This document shows, in pieces, positions 27,022 to 35,209 of a DNA stretch of 64,000 bases. Every line of letters begins with the position of its first letter. Position 1 is the stretch's first letter. Made by a program: the position numbers and the translations under genes. Below the pieces are notes generated by a model. That model was not told the DNA's origin. It ran no database searches and saw only the letters and a program-made list of their open reading frames with translations. Origin of the DNA: CAYPLH01 sp964411505 (lineage in GTDB: Bacteria > Bacillota > Clostridia > CAYPLH01 > DUMO01); assembly GCA_964411505.1 (NCBI GenBank), contig CAYPLH010000007.1:1-64000 (forward strand), in the 5' to 3' direction.

Positions 27022-28395
27022 ATGAACTCAAAAGCTATTAAAAAGTCGTTCTCCAAATACACTAATATGAATAAATCGGCTTTAGAGGATACTCAGGATA
27101 TTATGCCAGCTTTTGCGCATGATTTCGGCAACTATGTTGCCCGGTATGGAATGGGAAATTTCCAGATTCAAGCCGTACTAAAGCTGGATGGAAGAATGGA
27201 CTTTGATATACTGGTTAAAGCAGTAAGGCTGTCAATTGATGAAGAGCCTGTTTTAGGATGCAGGTTTATAGAGCATGCCCCCCCGTACTGGAAACGTCTG
27301 AAGGACATTGATAATGTAATGTTTTGCTCAATTGAGGAGACTGATAACGTTGAAGAAGCTGTTAACAGTTTTTTGGAAAGTCCTCTGGACATGGATCATG
27401 ACCCTATGGTTAAAGTAAAGCTGATACGTTCGGAACAACATGACACTTTAGGTATAAAACTCAACCATACATGCTGTGATGGAGCCGGTGCAAAGGAATT
27501 TATCCATATTCTGTCCCGGATTTACACTATTTTAGATCACAAAAATGGTGTTTATATACCAAAGCCAAGTATACGTGACAGTGAAGATCATATTAAAGTA
27601 TTTAACAATCTTGGTATTAAACACCCGGAGATGGACAATTCTATGGTGGAAGCCCCCAAAACTGTATGGCCATTCTTATGGAAGTCTGGCGGGCAGAAGG
27701 ATGTTACTCCCTTTGTTGTCTGCAGGCTCCCCTATGGGCAGTTGGATGTGCTATCACAATACGGAAAGAAACGAGGGGCTACAATCAATGATCTAATTCT
27801 TACTGCGTTCTATAGAGCTATGTTTAAAATATCTCAGCCTCCATACCATGTTCCAATGGATATTGGTCTGACGGTGGATTTACGCCGATACCTCCCCGAT
27901 AACAAGGCTTCGGCAATACGAAATTTATCAGGGGGGATTGTATTACGAATTGCAAGATTAAAAGATGAACCCTTTTACGGAACGTTATCAAGAGTAGTAT
28001 CCTTGATGAATCATAAAAAGAAAAACAATCCCGGATATCAATGCGCTACAGGGGCAGAACATGCGGAGATGATAAATTTTTATCAATTTCTAGCTTTTTC
28101 TAAATTTATATCAAAGGCTTCTGACGTAATTTTGAAAAAATGTTTTTATTGCTCTCCAGGGTTATCTAATGTAGGTATTATTTCAAAGAATTTAATAAAA
28201 TTCGGTGATAATGTAGTAACTGACGCCTACATTATTCCACCTGTAATAAGAATGCCTGGAATTATGCTTGTAGCCTCCAGCTATAACGGGATATTGACAT
28301 TTGCAACCGGGTATTACAAAGGTTCAGTCAGCAGGGGGAATCTTGAAAAGCTTCTTAATAAGATAAAAAGTGAGTTGGTAGAAGGCTGTATATGA
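27022..28395 (+). CDS. Stand-alone condensation-domain-like acyltransferase (paralogue 2)
   Basis: 457 aa, divergent from the kinase/paralogue 1 operon. The active-site motif is HTCCDG (residues 149-154), again with Asn before the catalytic His. It is clearly homologous to the 24340-25896 product throughout (NYVARYG, KAVRLS, EPVLGCRF, PPYWKR, FLESPLDMD, VDLRRYLPD) but lacks its N-terminal extension. ATG chosen because AAGGAG lies upstream; 13 codons further upstream have no site. Two diverged copies in one locus suggest two acylation steps or two acyl acceptors. Confidence 0.75.
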   Translation: MNSKAIKKSFSKYTNMNKSALEDTQDIMPAFAHDFGNYVARYGMGNFQIQAVLKLDGRMDFDILVKAVRLSIDEEPVLGCRFIEHAPPYWKRLKDIDNVMFCSIEETDNVEEAVNSFLESPLDMDHDPMVKVKLIRSEQHDTLGIKLNHTCCDGAGAKEFIHILSRIYTILDHKNGVYIPKPSIRDSEDHIKVFNNLGIKHPEMDNSMVEAPKTVWPFLWKSGGQKDVTPFVVCRLPYGQLDVLSQYGKKRGATINDLILTAFYRAMFKISQPPYHVPMDIGLTVDLRRYLPDNKASAIRNLSGGIVLRIARLKDEPFYGTLSRVVSLMNHKKKNNPGYQCATGAEHAEMINFYQFLAFSKFISKASDVILKKCFYCSPGLSNVGIISKNLIKFGDNVVTDAYIIPPVIRMPGIMLVASSYNGILTFATGYYKGSVSRGNLEKLLNKIKSELVEGCI

Positions 28396-28404
28396 TACAG
28401 CCTT

Positions 28405-29706
28405 CTATATTTTCCGTTTATCAACAACTCTTTTTGCCTTACCTTCACTTCTTTCAATAGTCTTGGGCTCTACCAGCTTAACCTTCGCATTTATGCTTAA
28501 TGTGCTCACTATTTCTTTTCTGATTTTCATTTCAAGTTCTTCAACTTTTTTAACCTTATCTGAAAACATTTTTGGGGACATTTCTACCGATATCTCAAGA
28601 GTATCCAGATTGTCAACCCTGTCAACTGTCAAAAGATAATGAGGTGTGGTTTCTCCCGTTTCGAGCAGTACACTTTCTATCTGCGACGGGAACACATTTA
28701 CACCTCTTATTATAAGCATGTCATCACTTCTTCCGGTAACCTTACTCATTCTTACAAGTGTTCTCCCGCATTCACATTTTTCATAATTCAGCGAGGATAT
28801 ATCATGTGTCCTATATCTGATCAGCGGTATGCCCTCCTTGGTAATGGTTGTAAAAACAAGTTCTCCTGTTGCTTTCTCTGGCAATACCTCTTCTGTTACT
28901 GGATTGATAATTTCAGGTATAAAATGGTCTTCCTGTATATGCAAACCACACTTATACGGACAGTCAATAGAGATACCGGGTCCCATTACTTCACTAAGCC
29001 CATATATATCCATAGCCATAATTCTCAAACGTTCTTCTATTTCCCTTCTCATATTGTTGGACCATGGTTCGGCTCCAAAAATCCCGGCTTTAAGCTTTAA
29101 TTCATCCTTGTTGATTCCCATTTCCTCCATTTCATCCGCAATATTAAGTGCATAGGATGGAGTACATGCCAGAATCGTTGTCCCAAAGTCCTTCATAACC
29201 AACAACTGTCGTTTGGTATTACCTCCTGAAATGGGTACAACTGAGGCCCCTATCCTTTCAACGCCATAGTGAAGTCCAAGTCCGCCTGTAAACAACCCAT
29301 ACCCATAGGCTACTTGCACAATGGATTCTTTATTTGCTCCTGCACTATACAATGACCTTGCTACAACTTCAGCCCAAGCGTCCAAATCCCTTTTTGTATA
29401 TCCCACAACCGTCTGTTTGCCTGTAGTGCCGGAAGATGCATGTATTCTTAGAATTTCATTCATCGGTACGGCAAACATTCCATAAGGATAAGTGTCCCTT
29501 AAATCCTCTTTATATGTGAAGGGCAGTTTTTTCAAGTCCTCCAGTGATTTTATATCGTCGGGCTCCATACCCAGTTTTTTCATCCGTTCACGGTACATGG
29601 ATACATTGTAATAGACCCTCATCACTGTCCTTATTAGCCTTTTTGTTTGAACCTCAGTCATTTCTTCCCTCGACATGCATTCATATGCCGGATTCCAGTA
29701 TTGCAT
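28405..29706 (-). CDS. Phenylacetate-CoA ligase family adenylate-forming enzyme
   Basis: 433-aa AMP-forming ligase of the PaaK family: it activates an aryl or small organic acid with ATP and loads it on CoA (or possibly a carrier protein). The P-loop motif SSGTTGKQT, the YGLSEVMGPG motif, the RYRTHD segment and the C-terminal DDMLIIRGVNVFPSQIE hinge are present. Start ATG has GGGGAGG upstream. It converges with paralogue 2, with 9 nt between stops. Phenylacetate/indoleacetate activation in fermenting clostridia and a supply role for the neighbouring acyltransferases are both possible. Confidence 0.88.
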   Translation of the reverse strand: MQYWNPAYECMSREEMTEVQTKRLIRTVMRVYYNVSMYRERMKKLGMEPDDIKSLEDLKKLPFTYKEDLRDTYPYGMFAVPMNEILRIHASSGTTGKQTVVGYTKRDLDAWAEVVARSLYSAGANKESIVQVAYGYGLFTGGLGLHYGVERIGASVVPISGGNTKRQLLVMKDFGTTILACTPSYALNIADEMEEMGINKDELKLKAGIFGAEPWSNNMRREIEERLRIMAMDIYGLSEVMGPGISIDCPYKCGLHIQEDHFIPEIINPVTEEVLPEKATGELVFTTITKEGIPLIRYRTHDISSLNYEKCECGRTLVRMSKVTGRSDDMLIIRGVNVFPSQIESVLLETGETTPHYLLTVDRVDNLDTLEISVEMSPKMFSDKVKKVEELEMKIRKEIVSTLSINAKVKLVEPKTIERSEGKAKRVVDKRKI

Positions 29707-30002
29707 ACGTTTACCTCCCCAATTCCCACATATTAACAAGACGGTCTTTGGCATGAAAAAGTCAGTAGCCGCCAATACTTGTAAAAACAAGCTCAGTTTG
29801 TTTTTATAAAATATATGGGATATGATAATTAAATTTAGTAATCTTTAGAAACAGTATATTCACATAATATTTATTATGTGAATACTGCAGTATCGGTGTC
29901 TATTCAGCTAGTACCCCAAGCATATTAAATGCAAACTCATCTCTAATACAGCTAATTACAGCAAAGCTCAGTAAGTTACTAGGCGACGTTTTTCTGCAAT
30001 GT

Positions 30003-30102
30003 ATTATGATTATCTAACCTTCCACCGAAGGCTGCTGTATGCTGTGCTTTCTAAGCTTGCAGCAGAAAGCTACAAAGTGACTTTCTACTGGATAATCATA
30101 AT
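30003..30102. repeat. 100-bp stem-loop element bounded by perfect 12-bp inverted repeats
   Basis: ATTATGATTATC at 30003-30014 pairs perfectly with GATAATCATAAT at 30091-30102. Internal stems include CCTTC..GAAGG and GCTTTC..GAAAGC. It lies in the 660-bp intergenic region upstream of the ACP gene, with no ORF. It could be an RNA fold or a miniature inverted-repeat element. Confidence 0.5.
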
Positions 30103-30112
30103 ATGATTAATA

Positions 30113-30216
30113 CCTAAAAAGTATATTAGTTTAACTTCACATACAACATATAGTGCCCTAACGATTCAATCGGCAGTATATATTGTATGCAAAGTTAGTT
30201 CAACTTACTTTTTGGG
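30113..30216. repeat. Dispersed hairpin repeat, copy A
   Basis: Long imperfect inverted repeat with outer stem AAAAAGTA (30116-30123) / TACTTTTT (30206-30213) and inner arms ATACAAC.../...TTGTAT. It is related along its full length to 56493-56593. The stem bases differ between copies in a compensatory way. It lies ~155 bp upstream of the ACP operon start. Confidence 0.65.
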
Positions 30217-30368
30217 AAACAATCATGATATGAAATTATATGAAAAGTTGTCATTGGTCTTCTCACACATTTTTAAAGGGTAACATAGTATATTATGTAA
30301 AGTATATGCTACCTTTTTTATACTGTACACTACTTTAATATTTTCATTAAGCAAAAGGAGAGTTTGAC

Positions 30369-30587
30369 ATGAACATTACAGAAAAGCTGAATATTCTTAA
30401 GGATTTACTTGACATTGACCAAGATATACTGGGTGAGGAGACTAAACTGGATCAGCTCGATGAGTGGGACTCAATAGCTTCTATAACTACAATTGCCATG
30501 TTTGACAGTCACTTTGGAAAAGAGGTCACTCCAGAAGAGGTCAGAGGGTTTAAAACGATAAAAGATATTACTGATAGAATGGATTGA
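30369..30587 (+). CDS. Acyl carrier protein
   Basis: 72-aa acidic carrier protein. The phosphopantetheine attachment serine is in DEWDSIAS (DSI in place of the usual DSL), with flanking helices as in ACPs. AAAGGAGAG lies just before the ATG. It is first in a tight + strand operon with a KAS III-like synthase (11 nt downstream) and an SDR, so it is a dedicated carrier rather than the fatty-acid-synthase AcpP. Confidence 0.88.
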   Translation: MNITEKLNILKDLLDIDQDILGEETKLDQLDEWDSIASITTIAMFDSHFGKEVTPEEVRGFKTIKDITDRMD

Positions 30588-30598
30588 GGTGAGGTTAA

Positions 30599-31645
30599 TT
30601 GGCGACGGGGATTTTGAAAAATGTGGAGGTCAAGGGTATAGCATGTGCTGTACCTGACCGCATAGTAAACAATGAGAAATATAATGAGGTGTTTGGGAAG
30701 GAAAATGTTAAAAAGTTTATTAATATAACAGGCGTTCAAACAAGACATGTTGCAATTAATGAGCAATGTACTTCAGATTTATGTTATGCTGCATCGATTA
30801 GGCTTATGGAGAAATTAAACTGGGAGCCCTCCTCAATTGATGCTTTGATACTCATCACACAAACACCTGATTACGCAGTACCTGCAACTGCCTGCGTTTT
30901 ACAGCATAGACTTGGTCTTAGTGAAGATTGTATTGCCTTTGATGTAAACTTAGGATGCTCTGCATATGTTTACGGCATATGGCTAGCTGCTACAATGATT
31001 TCAACAGAGAACCTTAAAAGAGTGCTTCTGTTGGTTGGGGATACCAGTAATTACGGTATTAATCAAAATGATAGTGCAACAGCTATGATATTCGGAGATG
31101 GAGGTTCTGCTACAGCATTAGAAAGCTCAGAAGGGAAAGATATAAAATACATTTTGAAAACAAAGGGCAGTGGTTTCAAAAACATCATCGTACCTGCCGG
31201 GCATGCAAGAAGCAGGGGTAAAACAAACGCTGATTTATCTGAGTATGAATTAGCTATGGATGGATCTGCGATTTTCGCTTTCACCATCACTGATATTCCC
31301 CGAACGATTAAAAGCTTTATATCTCAGTACGATATTGATATGAATGATATAGATATGTACGTGTTCCACCAAGCCAACCTGTTTATTCTGAAGCATTTGG
31401 CTAAAAAATTAAATGTACCCATGGAAAAAATCCCGGTATCTATTGATCGATATGGAAATACAAGCGGGGAGTCCATCCCACTGACCCTAGTCGATGCTTT
31501 AGGTAATGAGGAATCAGCTAAACCGATAAAATTATTATTGAGCGGTTTTGGCATTGGTTTGTCTTGGGGATGTATATATCTTGAAATGGACAAATCGGTT
31601 TGCCTTCCAATGATATACACTAATGATTATTATACGGGGGGATGA
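30599..31645 (+). CDS. 3-oxoacyl-ACP synthase III-like ketosynthase
   Basis: 348-aa thiolase-fold condensing enzyme with the KAS III triad: Cys120 (LGCSAYVYG), His257 (FHQAN), Asn287 (YGNTSGES). It would start a chain by condensing an acyl-CoA with malonyl-ACP, or esterify as some KAS III homologues do. The TTG start is supported by GAGGTGAGG 5 nt upstream. It sits between the ACP and SDR genes. The linked CoA ligase could supply an unusual starter (inference). Confidence 0.88.
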   Translation: MATGILKNVEVKGIACAVPDRIVNNEKYNEVFGKENVKKFINITGVQTRHVAINEQCTSDLCYAASIRLMEKLNWEPSSIDALILITQTPDYAVPATACVLQHRLGLSEDCIAFDVNLGCSAYVYGIWLAATMISTENLKRVLLLVGDTSNYGINQNDSATAMIFGDGGSATALESSEGKDIKYILKTKGSGFKNIIVPAGHARSRGKTNADLSEYELAMDGSAIFAFTITDIPRTIKSFISQYDIDMNDIDMYVFHQANLFILKHLAKKLNVPMEKIPVSIDRYGNTSGESIPLTLVDALGNEESAKPIKLLLSGFGIGLSWGCIYLEMDKSVCLPMIYTNDYYTGG

Positions 31646-31648
31646 TAA

Positions 31649-32413
31649 ATGATGATAAATCCGATAGAGTTGAACGGAAAAAACATTATGGTTACAGGTG
31701 CCTCCTCCGGAATCGGGAAAGGAATTGCTATCCTTTTAAGTAAATTAGGAGCAAATGTTATCATGGTGGCAAGAAATGAAGAGAGGCTGAAGGAAACATA
31801 TAATGAACTTTTGCCCGGCAATCACTCCTATTATCTACTGGACTTGAACAATTTAGGCGAAATAAAAAGTATGATGCAAAATGTTTGTCGCGATGGATTA
31901 AAGCTTAATGGTTTGGTACATTCAGCAGGTATATCACAGACCATGCCTCTACATTACCTAAAATTGAGTGATTTAAAAAAAATCATGTCAGTCAATTTTT
32001 TTTCCTTTGTAGAGCTTGTGAAACAATTCTCAGACAGGAAGTATAATGAAAATGGCGGCAGTGTAGTAGCCATATCCTCAATATCAAGCAAAGTGGGAGC
32101 CAGAGGATTGACTGCATATTGTGCAAGCAAGGGAGCGCTAGAAAGTGCTGTCAGATCTATGGCTTTGGAGCTTGCACCCAGGAAAATAAGAATCAATTCT
32201 GTTGCTCCTGGCATGATAGAAACTCAAATATATGACGGGTTAAAAGAGCTTGTTAACAACAAAGACTTTGAAACAGATCTTAAAAGAAGACAGATTATGG
32301 GTATTGGAAAGCCTGAAGATGTTGCCAATGCAACGGCTTTTTTACTAAGTGATGCTTCTAAGTTTATTACCGGTACATCAATGAGCGTGGATGGTGGGTA
32401 TTTGGCACACTAG
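31649..32413 (+). CDS. Short-chain dehydrogenase/reductase, FabG-like
   Basis: 254-aa SDR: nucleotide-binding TGASSGIG (residues 16-23), NAG-equivalent HSAG, catalytic Ser around 143-144 and Y157xxxK161. The C-terminal SKFITGTSMSVDGGY is typical of FabG-like 3-ketoacyl reductases. It starts 3 nt after the ketosynthase stop behind GGGGGG. It probably reduces the beta-keto product of the neighbouring KAS III while on the ACP. Confidence 0.88.
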   Translation: MMINPIELNGKNIMVTGASSGIGKGIAILLSKLGANVIMVARNEERLKETYNELLPGNHSYYLLDLNNLGEIKSMMQNVCRDGLKLNGLVHSAGISQTMPLHYLKLSDLKKIMSVNFFSFVELVKQFSDRKYNENGGSVVAISSISSKVGARGLTAYCASKGALESAVRSMALELAPRKIRINSVAPGMIETQIYDGLKELVNNKDFETDLKRRQIMGIGKPEDVANATAFLLSDASKFITGTSMSVDGGYLAH

Positions 32414-32520
32414 TACTTTAATTAACTGTGAACTACATCGCCATTGAAATGCGGAGGATTCCCGCCAGATTTCCTAAATCATATGTTATCCGGTGATGTA
32501 AATTTGGATATTGATGAGAG

Positions 32521-32560
32521 ATGAGGGTTCTGCTTCTGAAGAAAAAAGCAGGACCCTCAT
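32521..32560 (+). terminator. Terminator of the ACP-KAS III-SDR operon
   Basis: 15-bp stem ATGAGGGTTCTGCTT/AAGCAGGACCCTCAT with one G-U pair, ~110 bp after the SDR stop. A strict T-run is lacking, but the stem is strong. Confidence 0.65.
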
Positions 32561-32676
32561 TAAATACATCTTGAATTTAAAATATAAGCTTACATAATAA
32601 ATTAACATAATGTAACATATTTTTTTGTTATTTCATATAATACACTATACCAAACAGGATGGAGGGGTAGTGTATT

Positions 32677-33051
32677 ATGGAAAATAACAATGTATTTGGC
32701 GGTGATGAATCAAGAAAGTCTGCAGTCATTCCAGGATCAATAAGGGAACTGCTTAAGAAACTTATTGAAAGAAAAGTTACAATTGTTCTTGATGCCAACG
32801 TAGGACCCGAGTGTATTGAAATTGAGAATGTTGTTGGAAACATTCTTGTAGCCGAATTCGGAGATAAATTCAAATTTGTCGACATCGATTGCATTTGTGA
32901 AGTAATAGTTGGCCGTGATGAACTTTTAGAAGCACTGCTGGGTAAAAAATGCTGTAACGATGACAAGGATAAAAAGCATCATAACCACAAATGTGACAAT
33001 TTTGCCGATATACACGATATCTTAGGTGGAGGAAAAAAACACAAGAGATAA
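32677..33051 (+). CDS. Hypothetical protein, paralogue of the 33198-33686 product
   Basis: 124 aa. Core motif: IPGSIRELLKKLIERKVTIV, then IEIENVVGNILVAE and FKFVDIDCICEVIV, ending in a Cys/His/Lys-rich tail (KKCCNDDKDKKHHNHKC) that could bind metal. It resembles small Firmicute proteins with a beta-barrel-like core, but I do not recognise the family. The ATG has GGAGGGG upstream. A terminator follows at 33101-33144, so the two paralogues are transcribed separately. Confidence 0.6.
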   Translation: MENNNVFGGDESRKSAVIPGSIRELLKKLIERKVTIVLDANVGPECIEIENVVGNILVAEFGDKFKFVDIDCICEVIVGRDELLEALLGKKCCNDDKDKKHHNHKCDNFADIHDILGGGKKHKR

Positions 33052-33100
33052 GTGCTCACTTACAGAGTATGATAGTCAACGCTTCGCAGTTACAGTAATG

Positions 33101-33144
33101 GTTAAAAGCCCCTTTACCCTGTAAATGTTTAGAGGGGCTTTAAC
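33101..33144 (+). terminator. Terminator between the two paralogous small genes
   Basis: GTTAAAAGCCCCT pairs with AGGGGCTTTAAC (one bulged A), with a 17-nt loop, followed by CTTTAC. Confidence 0.65.
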
Positions 33145-33197
33145 CTTTACCCAAGAAACTCTTTTTACCTTACATATATCGTCAGGAGGAGATTGCC

Positions 33198-33686
33198 ATG
33201 TTAAAATATAGAGAGGTTTTGGAATACAATAAAAAATGTTGTAACGAATACTTGGAGAAGTATAAAGGGGCAGTTCAAACCCTTTACAGACAAAAGAGCG
33301 AATCTGCAATAGAAGCTATAGATAAGCACGAATTAATAAATGAAGATGAAAAAACAAATAAAAATAAAAGAGTAAGTAATGAGTCTATATCTGATGTACT
33401 GTTTGAAGAAAACATTGATTTAAATAACATCAATAACAAATTAAGTATCATACCTGGCAAAATAAAAGATTTGTTAAAAATACTTGTATGTAGAAGAGTC
33501 AAAATTGTTCTGAATGCGCACCAGAGCCCTCAAATGGTTAAAATCCGCGATGTAGTAGGTGATATTTTAGTTGCTGAAACAGATACCGGAACTGAAGAAA
33601 ATTCAATCAAATTTATTGATATTAATTGTATATGTGAAATTTTAATTAGCCATGAGGAACTCCTAGAAAGTATTTTAAATCTATAA
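33198..33686 (+). CDS. Hypothetical protein, paralogue of the 32677-33051 product
   Basis: 162 aa. After a Lys/Asn-rich N-terminal half without recognisable domain, residues ~88-160 repeat the pattern of the upstream gene: IPGKIKDLLKILVCRRVKIV, VKIRDVVGDILVAE, IKFIDINCICEILIS. The Cys-His tail of the paralogue is absent. Start ATG with AGGAGGAG upstream. Function unknown. Confidence 0.6.
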   Translation: MLKYREVLEYNKKCCNEYLEKYKGAVQTLYRQKSESAIEAIDKHELINEDEKTNKNKRVSNESISDVLFEENIDLNNINNKLSIIPGKIKDLLKILVCRRVKIVLNAHQSPQMVKIRDVVGDILVAETDTGTEENSIKFIDINCICEILISHEELLESILNL

Positions 33687-33817
33687 TTGCACTTTACACC
33701 ATGCATCGTCTCTAACTAATTTTGCTGTAATGCTTCAGCTAAAGTTCAGATAATAAACAATCACACTTCAGTTTAATGGTTTAGAATTAAATCATTCTTA
33801 AAAAAGGGGTGATGCAA

Positions 33818-34495
33818 ATGAGAAAAGTGAGGGGCAGACATGAGCTAAAACATTATATAAACTATGCCGATGTATTAGAGCTTAGATCAAGACTTCCATT
33901 TGTGGCTAGTTTAGATAAAAATTCAACAGAGGGAAATGGATATCGGGTTAAAAGCCTCTACTTTGACAATTACAACGATAAAGCGTTAAAAGAAAAAATT
34001 GAAGGAGTAAACGAGCGAGAAAAGTTCCGCTTGCGTCTTTATAACAATGACACATCCTTTATTCGCCTTGAAAAAAAGAGCAAAAAAAATGGCATTTGTT
34101 TCAAGGAGAGTGCCATCATAACGGCAGATGAATGTACGCGATTCCTTGACGGCGACCTTACTACACTGAAAAAAAATGGGAATCGCCTGTGCCAGGAGCT
34201 ATATGTCAAAATGCATTACCAGCAGCTTCGAGCCAAAAACATCGTAGACTATCAGCGAGAGGCTTTTATCTACCCAATGGGAAATGTACGTATTACCTTG
34301 GATTATGATATTCGCACAAGTAGCAACGTCCATGATTTTTTGAAATCTGAACCCGTTCCTGTACCAATTTTAGGAATTTATATTCTAGAAGTGAAATATG
34401 ACAGCTTTTTACCCGAAATAATGCGTGGAGTGGTAGCTCTTTCAAGTAGAAAAAGTACTGCGTTTTCCAAATACGCAGCAACAAGAATTGTATAA
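33818..34495 (+). CDS. VTC-domain polyphosphate polymerase-like protein
   Basis: ~225 aa, the catalytic tunnel fold of VTC4 (polyphosphate synthesis from ATP). Basic residues typical of the active site are seen in RHELKHYIN, REKFRLRLYN, RLEKKSKKNG and NVRITLDYDIRT, with acidic metal ligands in ILEVKYD. ATG 33818 chosen because AGGGG lies 8 nt upstream. It is first of a compact series with DUF4956 and CotH genes. In bacteria this trio recurs, and the polymerase activity is plausible but unproven for this clade. Confidence 0.8.
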   Translation: MRKVRGRHELKHYINYADVLELRSRLPFVASLDKNSTEGNGYRVKSLYFDNYNDKALKEKIEGVNEREKFRLRLYNNDTSFIRLEKKSKKNGICFKESAIITADECTRFLDGDLTTLKKNGNRLCQELYVKMHYQQLRAKNIVDYQREAFIYPMGNVRITLDYDIRTSSNVHDFLKSEPVPVPILGIYILEVKYDSFLPEIMRGVVALSSRKSTAFSKYAATRIV

Positions 34496-34512
34496 ATTGG
34501 AGGTATATTATA

Positions 34513-35184
34513 ATGACATTTAATGACATTTTCAAATCAAGTTTTTTAGAAAAAGCAGCGAATTTTTCTGTTTTAGACGTTGCAATTGCAATGCTGCTCA
34601 GTTTTGCTATTGGACTCTATATTTTTTATGTTTATAAACAGACATTTGCCGGAGTAATGTACTCTGCACCCTTTGGTGTTTCTATAATGGCTATGACCTT
34701 GATTACCACCCTCATTATTCTTGCGGTAACATCAAATATTATATTGTCACTTGGTATGGTAGGTGCCTTATCCATCGTTCGTTTCAGAACAGCTGTTAAG
34801 GAGCCCCTGGATATAGCATTTCTGTTTTGGTCAATTTCAGCGGGTATTGTAGTAGGGGCAGGACTTATACCTCTTGCGGTAATCGGTTCAGTTTTCATTG
34901 GTATTATTCTACTTGTGTTTGTAAACAAGAAAAGCAACGACACACCATATATTGTAGTTCTAAATCTTGATGACGATAAAGCGGAAAATGATTGCATGGA
35001 ATTAATAAAGGGGAAAACTAAGAAAAGCTTGATTAAGGCAAAAACAGTTTCTAAAAACGGCATCGAGCTTACTGTTGAAGTACGACTCTTAGATATGTCT
35101 GCTAAGCTTCTCAATGAATTAGTCACAATAAACGGTGTGAACAATGCTTGTCTTGTAAGCTACAACGGCGAATATACCGCTTAA
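34513..35184 (+). CDS. DUF4956 membrane protein
   Basis: 223 aa with about four membrane helices in residues 18-145 (AIAMLLSFAIGLYIFYVY, SIMAMTLITTLIILAVT, the segment around LGMVGALSIVRFRTAVKEPLD, LIPLAVIGSVFIGIILLVFV) and a cytosolic C-terminal domain of ~75 residues. The GALSIVRFRTAVKEPLDIAFLFW stretch is the hallmark of DUF4956. Start ATG with GGAGGT; 17 nt after the VTC gene. Role unknown; it accompanies VTC-type polymerases and may form a membrane complex. Confidence 0.82.
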   Translation: MTFNDIFKSSFLEKAANFSVLDVAIAMLLSFAIGLYIFYVYKQTFAGVMYSAPFGVSIMAMTLITTLIILAVTSNIILSLGMVGALSIVRFRTAVKEPLDIAFLFWSISAGIVVGAGLIPLAVIGSVFIGIILLVFVNKKSNDTPYIVVLNLDDDKAENDCMELIKGKTKKSLIKAKTVSKNGIELTVEVRLLDMSAKLLNELVTINGVNNACLVSYNGEYTA

Positions 35185-35209
35185 ATATGTCAGATCTCGA
35201 GGTGAAAGC

